NCBI GenBank assembly: GCA_947683425.1
Contig: CANTUQ010000081.1
Location: 8,986,501 to 9,050,500, forward strand
Origin: Excoecaria cochinchinensis
Lineage: Eukaryota > Streptophyta > Magnoliopsida > Malpighiales > Euphorbiaceae
Direction of reading: 5' to 3'
Length of the DNA stretch: 64,000 nucleotides
Shown here: in pieces, positions 31,205-43,116 of the stretch
Layout: each line of letters starts with the position of its first letter
Numbering within the stretch: the stretch's first letter is position 1
The notes under the pieces: generated by a model
What the model saw: the letters and a program-made list of their open reading frames with translations, nothing else
What the model was told of the DNA's origin: nothing
Database searches by the model: none
Position numbers and translations under genes: made by a program

Positions 31205-32720
31205 CTGTGACGCGCACCGAACCCCGTATCTTCCCGAAGGCCCGCTTTAGGGCGATCAGGAGAGGTTTATAAAACTTGTAAGGTATTTTCAAGTGCGTCT
31301 ATTTTGGGCAACAAGGAGATTTCATGGAGTCGCCACCCAATAAAACATTGGAAAAGTTCGTTACGCCTCAGTGAGCCTAAGATGGCGCTGCTATGTCCAT
31401 TTTGGGCAAGCCAGAGGGGTCTTGGTGGTCCCATCCTAATAGAACATTAGGAGGGCCTTCTCGCCTCGTGGAGCCTAGGACTATGCAAGTTAAAGCCTTT
31501 TTACGGGACACAAGAGGTATCTTGGAGATCCCATCGAAATAGGTCTCTTGCATCGTTGAGCCCAAAGACCAGAGAAGGTTCGGGACTTCCCATTTATTCA
31601 TACCTTGATTAAGTTTATAATTGAGTTTTGAATTTAACGTTTCATCCCTTTTCTCATTCAATTTTAATGCAATTTAACTAAGCGCGCATGTCAAACACAT
31701 AATAAAAGCGATAAATAAAATAAATGAAAGCAAAATAAATTACAACAAAACTAGGGGCGGAATACAACCCCCATTTGTAAATAAAATACAATTCATGCAT
31801 AAGTCGGGCTATTTATTAAATTGATGACATTGGTCCTCTCATGCATAATTAAAGAAAATAATTTTAAAGTGATAATTTATTTTGGATGAAAAATCTAGGA
31901 CATTGGTCCCATTTTTGTTAAATAAAATCCAATTTAGTTTAATAGAAATATTTTTGTGATTTTTTAATTAACGTGCATAAAAATAATTTATTACAAATTA
32001 CATATTAAAAAAATAAAATAATGAAAATAATAAAAATTAACAAATTAACTCCCAAATGGATTTTCAAATCTTCATGGGCTCCCACTTGGCAAAAAAACTC
32101 ACATATAAAAATGAGTATTGAAAATAAAACAAATGAAAATGAAGTTAGTAATAAAAAAATGAATTAAACATATAACATGAAAATAATTAAATTAATGCAA
32201 ACAAAATTGCATCATGTATGACAAGCCAATTAAAATGACATAATAAAAATATGCAATTTAACAAATTAATAAAATCAACATGCTAAAAAAAACATAAAAT
32301 AGTGTTAATAAAATTTAACATGCATAAAAACACAAAATAACTTCAATAACATCCAATCATGCATAAAAAGCAAAAGCAATAATAAAAATCAGCATGCATA
32401 AAACATATTAATAATATTGATAAAAGCCAACATGCCTAAGCAAATATAAAATAATAGTTATAACACTCAACATGCAAAAAACATGAATAGAAAATACAAA
32501 CATAAAATTCAGCATGTGTAAAAGCATAAAATAATAACAACAATATCCAACATGTATAAAAAGCAAAGGTAATAATAAAAATCAGCATGCATAAGCAATA
32601 AATAATAATAGTAATAATAATATTAAACAAGAATAAGGATAATAATAATAATACTAATGATGGTAATAATTACAATAATAATAATAACACAATAATAACA
32701 AAAAATATGAACAATCAAAC

Positions 32721-32727
32721 ATAATAA

Positions 32728-32804
<77 letters not shown>
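32721..32804. repeat. (TAA)n microsatellite in Tat-A 5' LTR
   Basis: A TAA run with one AAA interruption, at the position matching 20878-20964 in the other LTR. Confidence 0.93.
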
Positions 32805-32807
<3 letters not shown>

Positions 32808-33535
32808 TAAGATGAACAATATGAACAACATGAACAAGATGAACAATTAAATAAAAATAATATGAACAATTGAATAAAAATAATAAAATAGTTCTAAGAG
32901 AATTTACATTGTTAACTAATCAAATAAAAATCAAAAACAAGAAATAAGAAGAAAATAATAAGACTAAAAGAATTTACATGTTAACTAGTTAATTAAAAAT
33001 AAAAAATCAAATTAAAAATTAAACTAAGAAATTGAGCCAAGAATGTTTACATTTTGATGAAGAGAATGTAAGATCCAATTCCTTGTCTTGTATTGTTGGA
33101 ATAAAATTAGAAAATAAAATATTGAAAGTGAATTTTTACTCAAGAACAAATAATTTATTTATTTGTCTCAAAGCAAAAATTGTCAATTGAAAATAAGAAA
33201 ATTCTCAAGAACAAAAACTATTATTTGTTGCCTTAAGAATTGCTGGAAATTCCTTTAAAAATTGAGAGAATTTGTTCTTGAAAGAAAAAAGAAGAAGAAA
33301 AATATTTTTTTAAAAAAATCCCCCCCAATTCTCATTAAAAAACCCTTTTTATTTCCTTTAAAATTCAGATTTTTTAATTAAAAAATTAAATTAATTTAAT
33401 TTCCATAACTACAAAAAACCACTGAATTTATTGGGTTGGAAGATAAAAGGCTTTTTGAATTAAATTTTGCAAAAAAAATGAGTTAAAAGGCATTTAAAAT
33501 GAAGAATTTATGGCCAAAAGGCCAAAAAAGGCAAA

Positions 33536-33705
33536 ACGGGCGAACAGGGGTGCGGGGCGCCTCGTCGGAGCGCCCGAAGGGCTTCCCGTGCGCGACGGGA
33601 TTCCCGTCAGCGCTCGAGCACGCTGCGCGCGCGGGCGAGCGCGCCGCATGCCCGTCGGGGCACTGCAGCGCGCGCCCAACGCTGCCGCAGCCCGACACTC
33701 GCGCG
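33536..33705. repeat. GC-rich island in Tat-A 5' LTR
   Basis: About 170 bases rich in CpG and GCGC. It starts and ends like the 3' LTR island (ACGGG...GCCCGACACT) but is longer and different in the middle. Confidence 0.8.
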
Positions 33706-33945
33706 AAAGTTTTTTTTTAAATTTTCTATAAAATATAATAATTTAAAAACTCACTTTTTTCATCACAAAATAATTTTTAAAATACTTTAAAAATATTTTT
33801 GAAATACATTTTTATTTAATTTTAAAACAACAAATCGACAAGGAAATCGTCACTTCCAACTTCATTCTTTTTGCCTATAGATCGGCACACTTAATTTCAT
33901 CATTGGGTAATCCTGATCAAAGCTACTCGGGACCCGGTGTCTACA

Positions 33946-34534
33946 CATACATAAAACGGGATATTTATTAATAATAAGGACGTTGGTTCTTGCCTGCATA
34001 CTGTGACGCACGCCGAACCCCGGGACGCCACGAAAGCCTGCTTTTAGGGCGATCGGGAGAGATTCATGAAAACTTGTAAGAGGTTTACAAGGGCGTGTAT
34101 TTTGTGCAACAAGGAGGTTTCTTGGAGTCGCCAACTAATAGAATATTGGGAAAGGTCGTCTAGCCTTAGTGAGCCTAAAACATCGCATATGCATCCATTT
34201 TGGGCAAGTCAGAGATATTTTGGAGGCCCCATCCTAATAGAAAATTGTGATGGTCCTCTAATCTCGTGGAGCTTAGGACTATGCAAATTGGGTCTTTTTT
34301 AGGTAACATGAGATATTTTGGAGACCCAATCCCAATGAAATATTGAGATGGTCCTCTAACCTCATTGAGCCTAAGAACAGAGAAGGTTCAGGACTTACCA
34401 TTTATTAATACCTTGATCAAAGTTACAATTGAATTTTGAATTTAGCATTTCATCCCATTTCTCCTTCGATTTAATGCAATTAATTAAAGCGCAAGTTGGC
34501 CATACAAGGAAAGTGGTAAACAGGAGCGTAATTA
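33946..34534 (-). mobile_element. Tat-D: fragments of a related Tat LTR
   Basis: 34002 onward begins TGTGACGCACGCC and follows the order of Tat-A LTR 31206-31760 with strong divergence. 33946-34001 resembles an interior piece of the same LTR type (compare 31795-31848) but lies before the LTR start. This arrangement fits an LTR inserted into another LTR, or a rearrangement. The right boundary with the chromovirus gag is approximate. Confidence 0.65.
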
Positions 34535-34752
34535 AAATAAAGTATAGGATCCGGAAGCATAGGATGCTACTGAACTAATTTCCACCAATCGTATGATGTA
34601 CCTTGCAACAGTGATACTACACATTCTACTCGTTGATCCAGAGGACATTTGATCTCTCCTAGCACCCTCTGCACCTTCTCTATCTAGTATTCTGCCTTTG
34701 CAGACTCATCGAACCTTGTACCATGGAACTCTTCTGCTCCATGCTTTCTTAA
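34535..34752 (-). pseudogene. gag: Tekay-B Gag fragment, second part
   Basis: The minus strand encodes a decayed chromovirus Gag stretch: GAEEFHGTRFDESAKAEY, a TAG, then IEKVQRVLGEIKCP and SLLQGTSYDWWKLVQ. It aligns with Tekay-A Gag GAEDFYG...RCPPNRQ...LLQGSAFEWWELV. It is the direct continuation of 44449-44633, from which it is separated by the Tekay-A insertion. It ends against Tat-D near 34535; the rest of this element is not in the window. Confidence 0.75.
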
Positions 34753-35303
34753 TGACACACCCCGTTTGCCCCCTAGTAGAATGAGCCATCTGTGTGTGTA
34801 TGTATTGTGTGTGTTTTGGCTTTTGATAAGGGCATTTTGGGTAAAATTGCATGTTTGAGGGTCTTGTTAGTATGAGAGTGCATGTATGGTGTTTTGGGTG
34901 TGAATTAGTTGGGTTATGTTTAGGTGTGCTTGAGCATATCATACTAGGATGTGTTTGTGAGGCTGTGCTTGTGTGTGTGTGCTCACACACTTGTAGGGTA
35001 TTATAAGTGGGGATTGCATTGTATATGTGCAATGTTGTTTGTTAGGGTGTGAGTTATTAAAACCCACCAATCATGTTATGCCATATGGAAAGGGGAATAG
35101 TGGAGGGTTGGATAATTGAGGAAAGAGAAGGGGAAGAACAGAAAATCTGTTCTTTATTCCCGTTTTTCCCTTCTCTTCTCACTTTTGCTTTCCCTTCTAC
35201 TCCCTCTTCCTCTTCCTTTCTTTGGCTAGTTCCTTGTTGGTTGGAGTTGGTGGATTTTGATAATTCTTAGAAGTAATTGGTGAGTTTTCTGAATTTCTAT
35301 TGC

Positions 35304-35358
35304 GTTCTTCTTCTTCTTCTTCTTCTTCTTCTTCTTCTTCTTCTTCTTCTTCTTCTTC
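35304..35358. repeat. (TTC)n microsatellite, Tekay-A 5' LTR
   Basis: About 18 TTC units. The 3' LTR has a shorter, interrupted version at 42541-42576, and LTR-D has one at 47848-47902 in the same relative place. Confidence 0.93.
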
Positions 35359-35956
35359 ATTTTCTAGGTTTGGGTTTTTAATCTAAGGTTTGTATTTTTA
35401 TGTGTTTGTTGGTTAGTTGAGCCTCCCCATGACCCGAAAGGCAAGGAGAAGGCTGGTTCTAGTGGAGCTCATTAGATTTGGAGCTAAGGAGATAAGGTTT
35501 GGGAACTTTCTTTTAAGTGATGTTCATATATGGGTTTTTGGATATGCATGAATTTCTGGAAATTTATGGATTCTTGATGTTCATTATGGTTTTAAATGTT
35601 ATGGGTTATGATTGAGATGTGTTAAAAAGGTTTAATTGTGGGTTAATGAACTTAATTGTGTTCTTGAGTGAGATTATGATGAATAGTACTGATATTCCAA
35701 TTTGTGTAAATTGATGTGGTTATTGGCATGATTTAATTGGAATTCTTGATATGGATGTTGTATTTTATGTTGCTATTGTGCTTGGGTTGTTGGAATTGAG
35801 GTAAGAAGAGGTTTGAGTTGAATGTGTGTGTTTGAGTGTCGTGAAGAGGGAATTTCTGCAGATTTTCTAGGCAAGGGCTGAAATTCACGGTGACAGGGCC
35901 CGGTTAAAGCAGCACTCGCACGCATCCGAGCTCTCCGCCGAGCCGTGTAGCAGAGC

Positions 35957-36134
35957 CTCTGTCGCGAGCGCGACAGAGAGCTCGGCTGTCGACCTGTTCT
36001 GGGCTGGCAGCTCACTGTCGCGAGCGCGACAGCGAGATACCCTTGTTCCCTCATGAGATCACGATGAATGTCGAGGTCCCGACCTGGGCAAGACTGCCTC
36101 TGTCACGAGCGCGATGATTTCGCGATCGCAACAG
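35957..36134. repeat. CpG palindrome cluster, Tekay-A 5' LTR
   Basis: Contains CTGTCGCGAGCGCGACAG twice (35959-35976 and near 36014-36031), a decayed copy near 36100 and TTCGCGATCGCAA near 36119. The 3' LTR counterpart is at 43117-43300. Confidence 0.85.
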
Positions 36135-36828
36135 TGCCTTTTGCTTGCCTTGCTTTCTGGTTTTGCCTTTTCTACAATAATTAATTTCAAATGTCTTGAC
36201 CATGATTCATCCTTACCGTATGCTCTATGAATGTGCTTATATGTCTATTATATTGCGAATTATACAAGATGAATTATATATTGTTCTCAGAAACATGAAT
36301 TGGTTTATGTATGACCTGCTAGAGTCAAGTAAGTGGATAGTTAGGCATGCCTAATAGACTCTTTTAGCTGCAAGCTCAGTTTCGTGTGGACCCCGATCCG
36401 GTCCCCGTTTGGTTCCTCACGAACCCTCAGTATTTGGATCTTGTTTAAGGTCCCCTCAGAAAATTGTTGAATGTGATAAGATAAATGGTCTTACGATTCG
36501 TACCCGTAAGGTACTGTCTGTATTCGATTCATACCCGTAAGGTACTATCCGTATACTCGTTATCCACTATTGTGAGTCAGCAGGTGCTTTATTTGTTTTG
36601 TTCTGCTTTGAAATGGTTACGAGATTATGATATCTGAATGAGTTTGATGATTCTTATGGGCTATCAGTTAACAAGTATATGAATGGGTATATGAGCTTCT
36701 GAATGTATGTCTCTGTTATGTATTCATGATTATATATCTGACATGGTTATCCGCATTTGTCATATCGAATGTGTTATGCCTTGACGACCATTGTGAATGG
36801 CCGTTCATAATTATTGTGTGTTTCCCCA

Positions 36829-36847
36829 CTAAGCGTTTATCGCTTAG
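36829..36847. promoter_or_regulatory. CTAAGCG palindrome, Tekay-A 5' LTR
   Basis: CTAAGCGTTTATCGCTTAG, seven-base arms around TTTAT, preceded by CCCCA and followed by CACGGTG and an acceptor-like CATGCAG|GTG. The same block recurs at 43995-44013, 45163-45180, 59263-59280 and 61606-61623. Confidence 0.7.
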
Positions 36848-37287
36848 CACGGTGTTTTTACCCATGCAGGTGCGAAAAGTGTTTTGCTTTGGGAGAGTCG
36901 CTGCCAGTCAAGCCAACACAGAAGAGATTAGTGTAGGGCTTAGCTTTTGTAGTCTTTAATGATTCTTTTGTAATAGAACTCTCTGTATCAGTAATTTGGT
37001 ATAACTTTCGCATTTGTATATTTTGGATATGTAATCGTCTTTAGTTTTCGCCTGTTGATCAGAACACTAATGTAATGGATATTGTTATATTAATGCATGA
37101 TCATCCATTTTCTTTATTGCTTTGTAAAGTTTTTAATTACCTTGTATTTAAGTATATATGTTTATGGATGAATGTATGAGTTGTATTATCTCTGTGTGTT
37201 TTTGCGTGGTGACACCTTGACTCATACGACATCTCACTCCTTATCGGATGGGATTGCCTACGTATGGGGAGGGGGTGTTACAGTTTT

Positions 37288-37305
37288 AGGTATCAGAGCC
37301 TAGGT
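37288..37305 (+). other. Tekay-A primer binding site, tRNA-Met-like
   Basis: AGGTATCAGAGCCTAGG, five bases after the LTR, matches the usual TGGTATCAGAGCC site for tRNA-Met with a changed first base. Confidence 0.75.
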
Positions 37306-37401
37306 TTAGGCATTTTTGGGTGATGTTGTGGTTGTTGTGCATAGAGGTGTATATGCCTAGGACTGTGTTGGCTGATGCGGTTGTCTTACTGTTTGTTTTA
37401 G

Positions 37402-38604
37402 ATGGCTTCTAACTCTATTCGTGGATCACTTGAGGAGTCTGCCGAGAGTGTGAACCCTCAAGCTGTTGATCCTTTGGTTTCTGTGTCGGCTCAACCTGCT
37501 AGGGTCTAGCCCGAGGCCGCAGCCATGCCCTTTGAAGCTATACTTAAGCTATCTCAGGACATGACTCGAGTCATGGAGAGAGTGACTGCTCTTAGAACCC
37601 CTATAGAGAGTTTGAGAAGGGCTGGTGCTGAAGATTTCTATGGCACGGGTTTGGGTGAGTCAGAGCTAGCTGAGAAATGGTTAGATAAGGTGAAGCGTAC
37701 CTTGAGAGAGATTCGGTGTCCTCCTAACCGACAGGGAGACTGTGCAGTGGCTTTGCTACAAGGGTCAGCGTTCGAATGGTGGGAGTTAGTTTGCAGACAT
37801 CCTCAGTTACTAGATCCAGTCACATGGGATTTCTTCGCTAGGGAGTTCGCGAATAAGTATGTGACTCAGACCTATAAGGATGCCAAGTGGGCACAGTTTT
37901 TGAGCTTGAAGCAGAGGGCTATGTCAGCTTCAAAGTTTGAGAAAGAGTTTAACCGGTTGTCTAGGTATGCTCTGCAGGGTATTTTGACAGATGAGTTTCG
38001 AATTAAGCACTTCGAGGCCGGGTTGAATGAGTCCTTAAGAGCTATGTTGATTTCCTTGATGAGCACTCCGAGAGTGAGTTATTATCAGATTGTGCAAGCT
38101 GCTATTAGAGCTGAGAGGTCAGAGACCGTTCTCAGAGAGAGGGCTCAGAGGAGGAATCCTCCCCGTGGTGGTTCGTCTTCCTCATCCTCGGGTAAGAGGT
38201 CCGAAAACCCACAGGATGAGTCCTCATCTAGTCCGGCTACGAGAGGTAAAAGACAGGGTTCTGCAGCGGTATCTAGTTCTAGTAGAGGTGGTAGATCTGA
38301 GCCTATGCCCATATGTTCGAATTGCAGTAAGGCTCATCGGGGTGAGTGTAGGTGGCTCACAGGTGGGTGTTTCAGATGTGGGAGCACCGAGCACTTTTTG
38401 GCCAACTGTCCAAGGTTGAGTGAGGATCTGAGTGCTCAGAGAGAGACCAGTAGGGTTGGTTTGAATGCCACGCAAGCTACCCGTGGTAGAGGCCGAGGTA
38501 GAGGTCGAGGTGGTCGACTTAGAGAGGGAGCTACATCGGAGACAGTTGAGCGACAGTTGCCTGTTCCAGCAAGAGCTTATGCTGTAAGAGCCAGAGAGGA
38601 GCAA
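37402..38604 (+). pseudogene. gag: Tekay-A Gag
   Basis: ATG 37402 opens the frame (MASNSIRGSLEES), and a TAG at 37507-37509 breaks it. The frame then stays open. The gag core (AEKWLDKVKRTLREIRCPP, GSAFEWWELV, WDFFAREFANKYV, KFEKEFNRLSRYA) spans about 37670-38090. A serine- and arginine-rich stretch follows, then two knuckles: CSNCSKAHRGEC and the canonical CFRCGSTEHFLANC. Downstream RG repeats (RGRGRGRGGR) suggest RNA binding. Protease follows in the same frame, as in chromoviruses with one gag-pol ORF. Confidence 0.87.
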
Positions 38605-39110
38605 GATGCACCCGATGTTATTGCTGGTAAGTTCCTACTCCATGACACTAAATTATATGCTCTAATTGACCCTAGTTCCACACACTCATATTTGTGCACT
38701 GATAAGTTAATTGATAAGTTGGATGAGGTAGATCAGTTAGATTATGAGATATGTGTGACCAGTCCATTAGGGCATAGTGTCAATGTGAGTAGAGTGTATA
38801 GGAATTGTCCCCTTGTTGTTGAGGGAGTTGTGTTTTCAGCGGATTTGATTGAGTTGCCCTTCAGATAGTTTGATTTGATTCTGGGTATGGATTGGTTGGG
38901 TAAGCACCGGGCAATGGTTGATTGCCATAGGAAGACGGTTGTGCTTCGGGATAGAGATCGGTCGTCTATGTTTGTTAAAGGTATGGGTGCTAGTTCTTTG
39001 AATAATGTGATATCCGCAATGCAAGCTAAGAGATTCATTAGGAAGGGTTGTGAGGCTTTTCTGGCAGTGGTGTTGGATTCCAAGAGAGACCAAGTTAGGA
39101 TTGAGGATAT
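38605..39110 (+). pseudogene. pol: Tekay-A aspartic protease
   Basis: The active-site region reads LIDPSSTHSYL near 38660, with Ser in place of the Gly usual in the D-S/T/P-G motif, so it is probably inactive. A TAG at 38866-38868 interrupts the frame just before FDLILGMDWL, the conserved second block of chromovirus proteases. The frame is otherwise continuous with Gag. Confidence 0.82.
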
Positions 39111-39990
39111 TTCGGTTGTGCGGGAGTTCAGTGATGTGTTTCCGAGTGAGTTACCTAGTTTGCCTCCTGAGAGAGAGGTGGAGTTGTCCAAAGAGATAGT
39201 GCCGGGTACTTTGCCCATATTGAAAGCACCTTATCGAATGGCTCCTGTAGAGTTGAGAGAGCTCAAAACTCAGCTACAAGAGCTATTGGATAAGGGGTTT
39301 ATTCGACCCAGCATATCTCCATAGGGAGCCCCGGTTTTGTTTGTTAAGAAAAAGGATGGCTCGATGAGGATGTGTATTGACTATAGGCAAATTAACAAGG
39401 TCACAGTGAAGAATAATTATCCATTGCCTAGGGTCGAGGATTTGTTTGATTAGCTCCGAGGTGCGGGTGTCTTTTCGAAGATTGATCTTCGGTCGGGTTA
39501 TTACCAGTTGCGAGTTCAGGATGCAGATGTGGTTAAGACTGCATTTCGGACTAGGTATGGCCACTATGAGTTCCTTGTAATGCCGTTTGGTTTGACTAAT
39601 GCACCTACAGCATTCATGGATTTGATGAACAGAGTGTTTAGGCCATACTTAGACCGATTTGTAGTAGTATTCATAGATGACATCTTGGTGTATTCCAAGG
39701 ATGAGAGAGAGCATGAAGAGCATCTTCGGTTGGTTTTGCAAGTGTTAAAAGAACATCAGTTTTTTGTCAAGCTTAATAAGTGTGATTTTTTGCTTCGGGA
39801 AGTGTCATTCTTGGGTCATATTGTCTCGGCTAGGGTATTCAAGTTGATCTGGCCAAGATTGAGGCGATAGTTGATTGGAAAGCACCTAGGAATGTTCAGG
39901 AAGTGAGGAGTTTTCTTGGTTTACCGTCGGTTTGTTAAAGGTTTTTTTGTGATCGCCGCTTCGATAACAAGGTTGTTAAGGAAAGGGGTC
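39111..39990 (+). pseudogene. pol: Tekay-A reverse transcriptase
   Basis: Recognisable from EFSDVFPSELPSLPPEREVE through APVLFVKKKDGS, RMCIDYRQINKVTVKN, KIDLRSGYYQL, MPFGLTNAPTAF and the FIDD box near 39670. It is broken by TAGs at 39322-39324 and 39451-39453. A one-base loss near 39833 shifts the frame before the IQVDLAKIEAIVDW block, and a further loss of about ten bases near 39925 lies at the SFLGL motif. Catalytic aspartates are preserved, so decay is recent relative to Tekay-B. Confidence 0.87.
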
Positions 39991-40440
39991 ATATTTGAGT
40001 GGTCGAATAAGTGCCAGCTTTGTTTTGAGAATTGAAAAGTTTGTTAGTTGAAGCTCTTATACTTACTCAACCCCTCTCGGGTAAGGAGTTTGTAATGTAT
40101 AGTGACGCTTGGGGTGTCGGTCTTGGATGTGTTCTGATGCAAGAGGGTAAGGTTGTGGCTTATGCTTCTCATCAGTTGAAGCCACATGAGAGGAACTATC
40201 CGATGCACGATTTAAAGTTGGCGGCTGTGGTCTTTGCTTTAAAGATTTGACGCCATTATCTGTATGGGGAGAAATGTAGGATCTTTACGGACCACAAGAG
40301 CTTGAAGTATCTCCTTACACAAAAAGAGTTGAATATGAGGCAGCGCCGTTGGCTTGAGTTGTTTAAGGACTACGACTGCATATTGGATTACCATCTGGGT
40401 AAGGCCAATGTAGTCGCTGATGCTTTGAGTTGGAAGTCGG
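39991..40440 (+). pseudogene. pol: Tekay-A RNase H
   Basis: Contains LTQPLSGKEFVMYSDAWGVG, VAYASHQLKPHERNYPMHDLKL, a TGA at 40248-40250 inside the ALKI-RHYLYG motif, FTDHKSLKYLL and NVVADALS. The motifs D (YSDA), E (HDLKLAAV region) and D (FTDH, VADAL) are typical of the Ty3/gypsy RNase H. Confidence 0.83.
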
Positions 40441-42022
40441 TTTCAGCATTATTTTTGAGGCAGTTCAGATGGAGGTTCGATGCAGATGGAGCTTTGGTTG
40501 CTCAGTTGAGAGTGAGGCCTACCTTTAGACAGAGGATTATGGATGCTCAGAGTGATGATGAGAGGCTACAGCGGATTGTGCAAGAGGTTAGCTCGAGTAA
40601 GCAGTCAGATTTCTCAGTTTTAGATGGGGCGCTTACATTTAGAAATTGCTTGTGTGTGCCCGAGAATGAGGAATTGAGGAAGCAGCTGCTGAGTGAGGCG
40701 CATAGTACGGTTTTCACTATGCATCTTGGGAGTGAAAAGATGTATCGGGACATGAAGCAGTTTTATTGGTGGTTCGGTATGAAGAGAGATATTGTGGATT
40801 TTGTGTCCAAGTGCTTGACATGTCAGTAGGTAAAGGCTGAGCATCAAGTTCCTTCATGATTACTCACGCCTTTATCTGTTCCCGAGTGGAAATGGGATGA
40901 TATCGCCATGGACTTCGTTTCTGGCTTGCCTTTGACTCAGAAGAAGCATGACTCAGTATGGGTGATTGTGGATAAGCTTATAAAATTAGCTCATTTTCTG
41001 CCAGTTAGAGTGGACTATCAGTTGGACAAGTTAGCCAGTATTTATGTGGATGAGATAGTCAGATAGCATGGAGTGCCATTGTCCATAGTTTTAGATCGGG
41101 ACTTGAGGTTAATTCTAAGTTTTGGAAAGAGTTGCAAAGAGCTTTGGGTACCAAGTTAAACTTCAGTACGGCATTCCATCCTCAGAAAGATGGTCAGTCA
41201 GAGCGGGTCATTCAGATTTTGGAGGACATGTTGAGGGCTTGTGTTTTGGATTTTTCGGGTAGTTGGGACAGATATGTGTCACTTATAGAGTTTGCCTACA
41301 ACAATAGCTATCAATTGAGTATCGGTATGTCACCATATGAGGCTTTGTAAGGTCGACTGTGTAGGACTCCGATTTGTTGGACCGAACTATCCGAGCGTTC
41401 CGTTATTAGACCAGAGTTGGTTAGGGATACCGAGGAGAAGATCAAAGTTGTGCAGCGAAATTTGAAGGCAGCCAAGGATCGACATAAGTCTTATGCCAAT
41501 CTGAAGAGGAAAGATGCGCAATTTGAGGTCAGGGACAAGGTTTTCCTTAAAGTTTTGCCTTGGAGGAAAGTGCTTCGGTTTGGAAAGAAAGGCAAACTTA
41601 GTCCTCGCTTCATTGGTCCGTATGAGATTTTGGCTAAGGTTGGTCCGGTAGCCTTTAGATTGGCTTTACCGATGGAGTTAGCAAAGTTGCACGATGTGTT
41701 CCATGTTTCGATGCTTCGTCGGTATAGATCAGATCCTTCTCATGTTCCGTCAGTCCAAGATGTGCAAGTGCAGCTAGATTTTTCGTATGATGAAGAACCA
41801 AGAGCCATCCTAGCTCGAGAAGTTAGGCAGTTGAGAAGCAAGCAGATTCCTTTGGTAAAAGTGTTATGGAATCACCATAGAGTAGAAGAAGTGACTTGGG
41901 AACCAGAGGATTCGATGAAAGCTCAGTACCCGCATTTGTTCAGTTCAGGTGAGAATTTCGAGGATGAAATTCTTGTTAGTAGGGGAGAGTTGTCACACCC
42001 CGTTTGCCCCCTAGTAGAATGA
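40441..42022 (+). pseudogene. pol: Tekay-A integrase with chromodomain
   Basis: The zinc-binding part (HLGSEKMYRDMKQFYWW, CLTCQ) ends at a TAG at 40828. The core follows: WDDIAMDFVSGLP, VLDRD, then a frameshift near 41105, and FHPQKDGQSERVIQ with the catalytic Glu. Further stops lie near 40857, 41064 and 41348. From 41417 a long open stretch covers the GPY/F-type C-terminal region (PRFIGPYEILAKVG, AKLHDVFHVSMLRRY). A chromodomain-like tail follows (VLWNHHRVEEVTWEPEDSM), which in chromoviruses steers integration to heterochromatin. The frame runs about 32 bases into the 3' LTR before its stop. Confidence 0.87.
41977..41990 (+). other. Tekay-A polypurine tract
   Basis: TAGTAGGGGAGAGT immediately before the 3' LTR start TGTCACACC. 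Confidence 0.8.
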
Positions 42023-42540
42023 ACCATCTATGTGTGCATGTATTGTGTGTGTTTTGGCTTTTGATAAGGGCATTTTGGGTAAAAATGCATGTTTGAGGGT
42101 CTTGTTAGTATGAGAGTGCATGTATGGTGTTTTGGGTGTGAATTAGTTGGGTTATGTTTGGGTGTGCTTGAGCATATCATACTAGGGTGTGTTTGTGAGG
42201 TTGTGCTTGTGTGTGTGCTCACACACTTGTAGGGTATTATAAGTGGGGATTGCATTGTGTATGTGCAATGTTGGTTGTTAGGGTGTGAGTTATTAAAACC
42301 CACCAATCATGTTGTGCCATGTGGAAAGGGGAATAGTGGAGGGTTGGACAATTGAGGAAAGAGAAGGGGAAGAACAGAAAATCTATTCTTCATTCCCGTT
42401 CTCCCGTTCTCTTCTCTCTTTTGCTTTCCCTTCTACTCCCTCTTCCTCTTCCTTTCTTTGGCTAGTTCCTTGTTGGTTGGAGTTGGTGGATTTTGATAAT
42501 TCTTAGAAGTAATTGGTGAGTTTTCTGCATTTCCATTGTC

Positions 42541-42576
42541 TTCTTCTTCTTCTTCTTCTTCTTCTCCTTCTTCTTC
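42541..42576. repeat. (TTC)n microsatellite, Tekay-A 3' LTR
   Basis: About twelve units with one CTCC interruption. Confidence 0.9.
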
Positions 42577-43116
42577 ATTTTCTTGGTTTTGGTTTTTAAT
42601 CTAGGGTTTGTATTTTTGTGTGTTTGTTGGTTTGATGGTTAGTTGAGCCTCCCCGTGACCCGAAAGGCAAGGAGAAGGCTGGTTCTAGTGGAGCTCATTA
42701 GATTTGGAGCTAAGGAGATAAGGTTTGGGAACTTTCTTTTAAGTGATGTTCATATATGGGTTTTTGGATATGCATGAATTTCTGGAAATTTGTGGGTTCT
42801 TGATGTTCATTGTGGTTTTAAATGTTATGGGTTATGATTGAGATGTGTTAAAAAGGTTTAATTGTGGGTTAATGAACTTAATTGTGTTCTTGAGTGAGAT
42901 AATGATGAATAGTGCTGATATTCCAATTTGTGTAAATTAATGTGGTTATTGGCATGATTTAATTGGAGTTCTTGATATAGATGTTGTATTTTATGTTGCT
43001 ATTGTGCATGTTGCTGGAATTGAGGTAAGAAGAGGTTTGAGTTGAATGTGTGTGTTTGAGTGTCGTGAAGAGGGAATTTCTGTAGATTTTTCGGGCAAGG
43101 GCTGAAATTCACGACC

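Larger units (their letters stand above)
19384..33945 (-). mobile_element. Tat-A: full-length Tat-lineage Ty3/gypsy element
   Basis: A minus-strand element with both LTRs (19384-22070, cut by the Athila array, and 31206-33945). It has a tRNA-Arg-like PBS at 31187-31204, gag-pol at 23947-30525 and a long 3' UTR with tandem hairpins. The Tat lineage is called from the second, archaeal-type RNase H domain between RNase H and integrase, the PBS and the repeat-bearing 3' UTR. The five bases after 33945 are CATAC; the other flank is out of view. The two LTRs differ at about 5% over the first 400 bases compared by eye, so the insertion is older than the Athila array within it. Confidence 0.9.
31206..33945 (-). 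repeat. Tat-A 5' LTR, complete
   Basis: 2740 bp. On the plus strand it runs from TGTGACGCGCACC to GGTGTCTACA. It includes a TGGAGTCGCCAC block at 31325-31336 that repeats the PBS, a (TAA)n at 32721-32804 and a GC-rich island at 33536-33705. Confidence 0.92.
34753..37282 (+). repeat. Tekay-A 5' LTR
   Basis: 2530 bp, from TGACACACCCCGTTTGCC to GGGGGTGTTACA. It holds a TATTATAAGTGG TATA-like site near 34999, (TTC)18 at 35304-35358, the CpG palindrome cluster 35957-36134 and the CTAAGCG palindrome 36829-36847. Confidence 0.92.
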
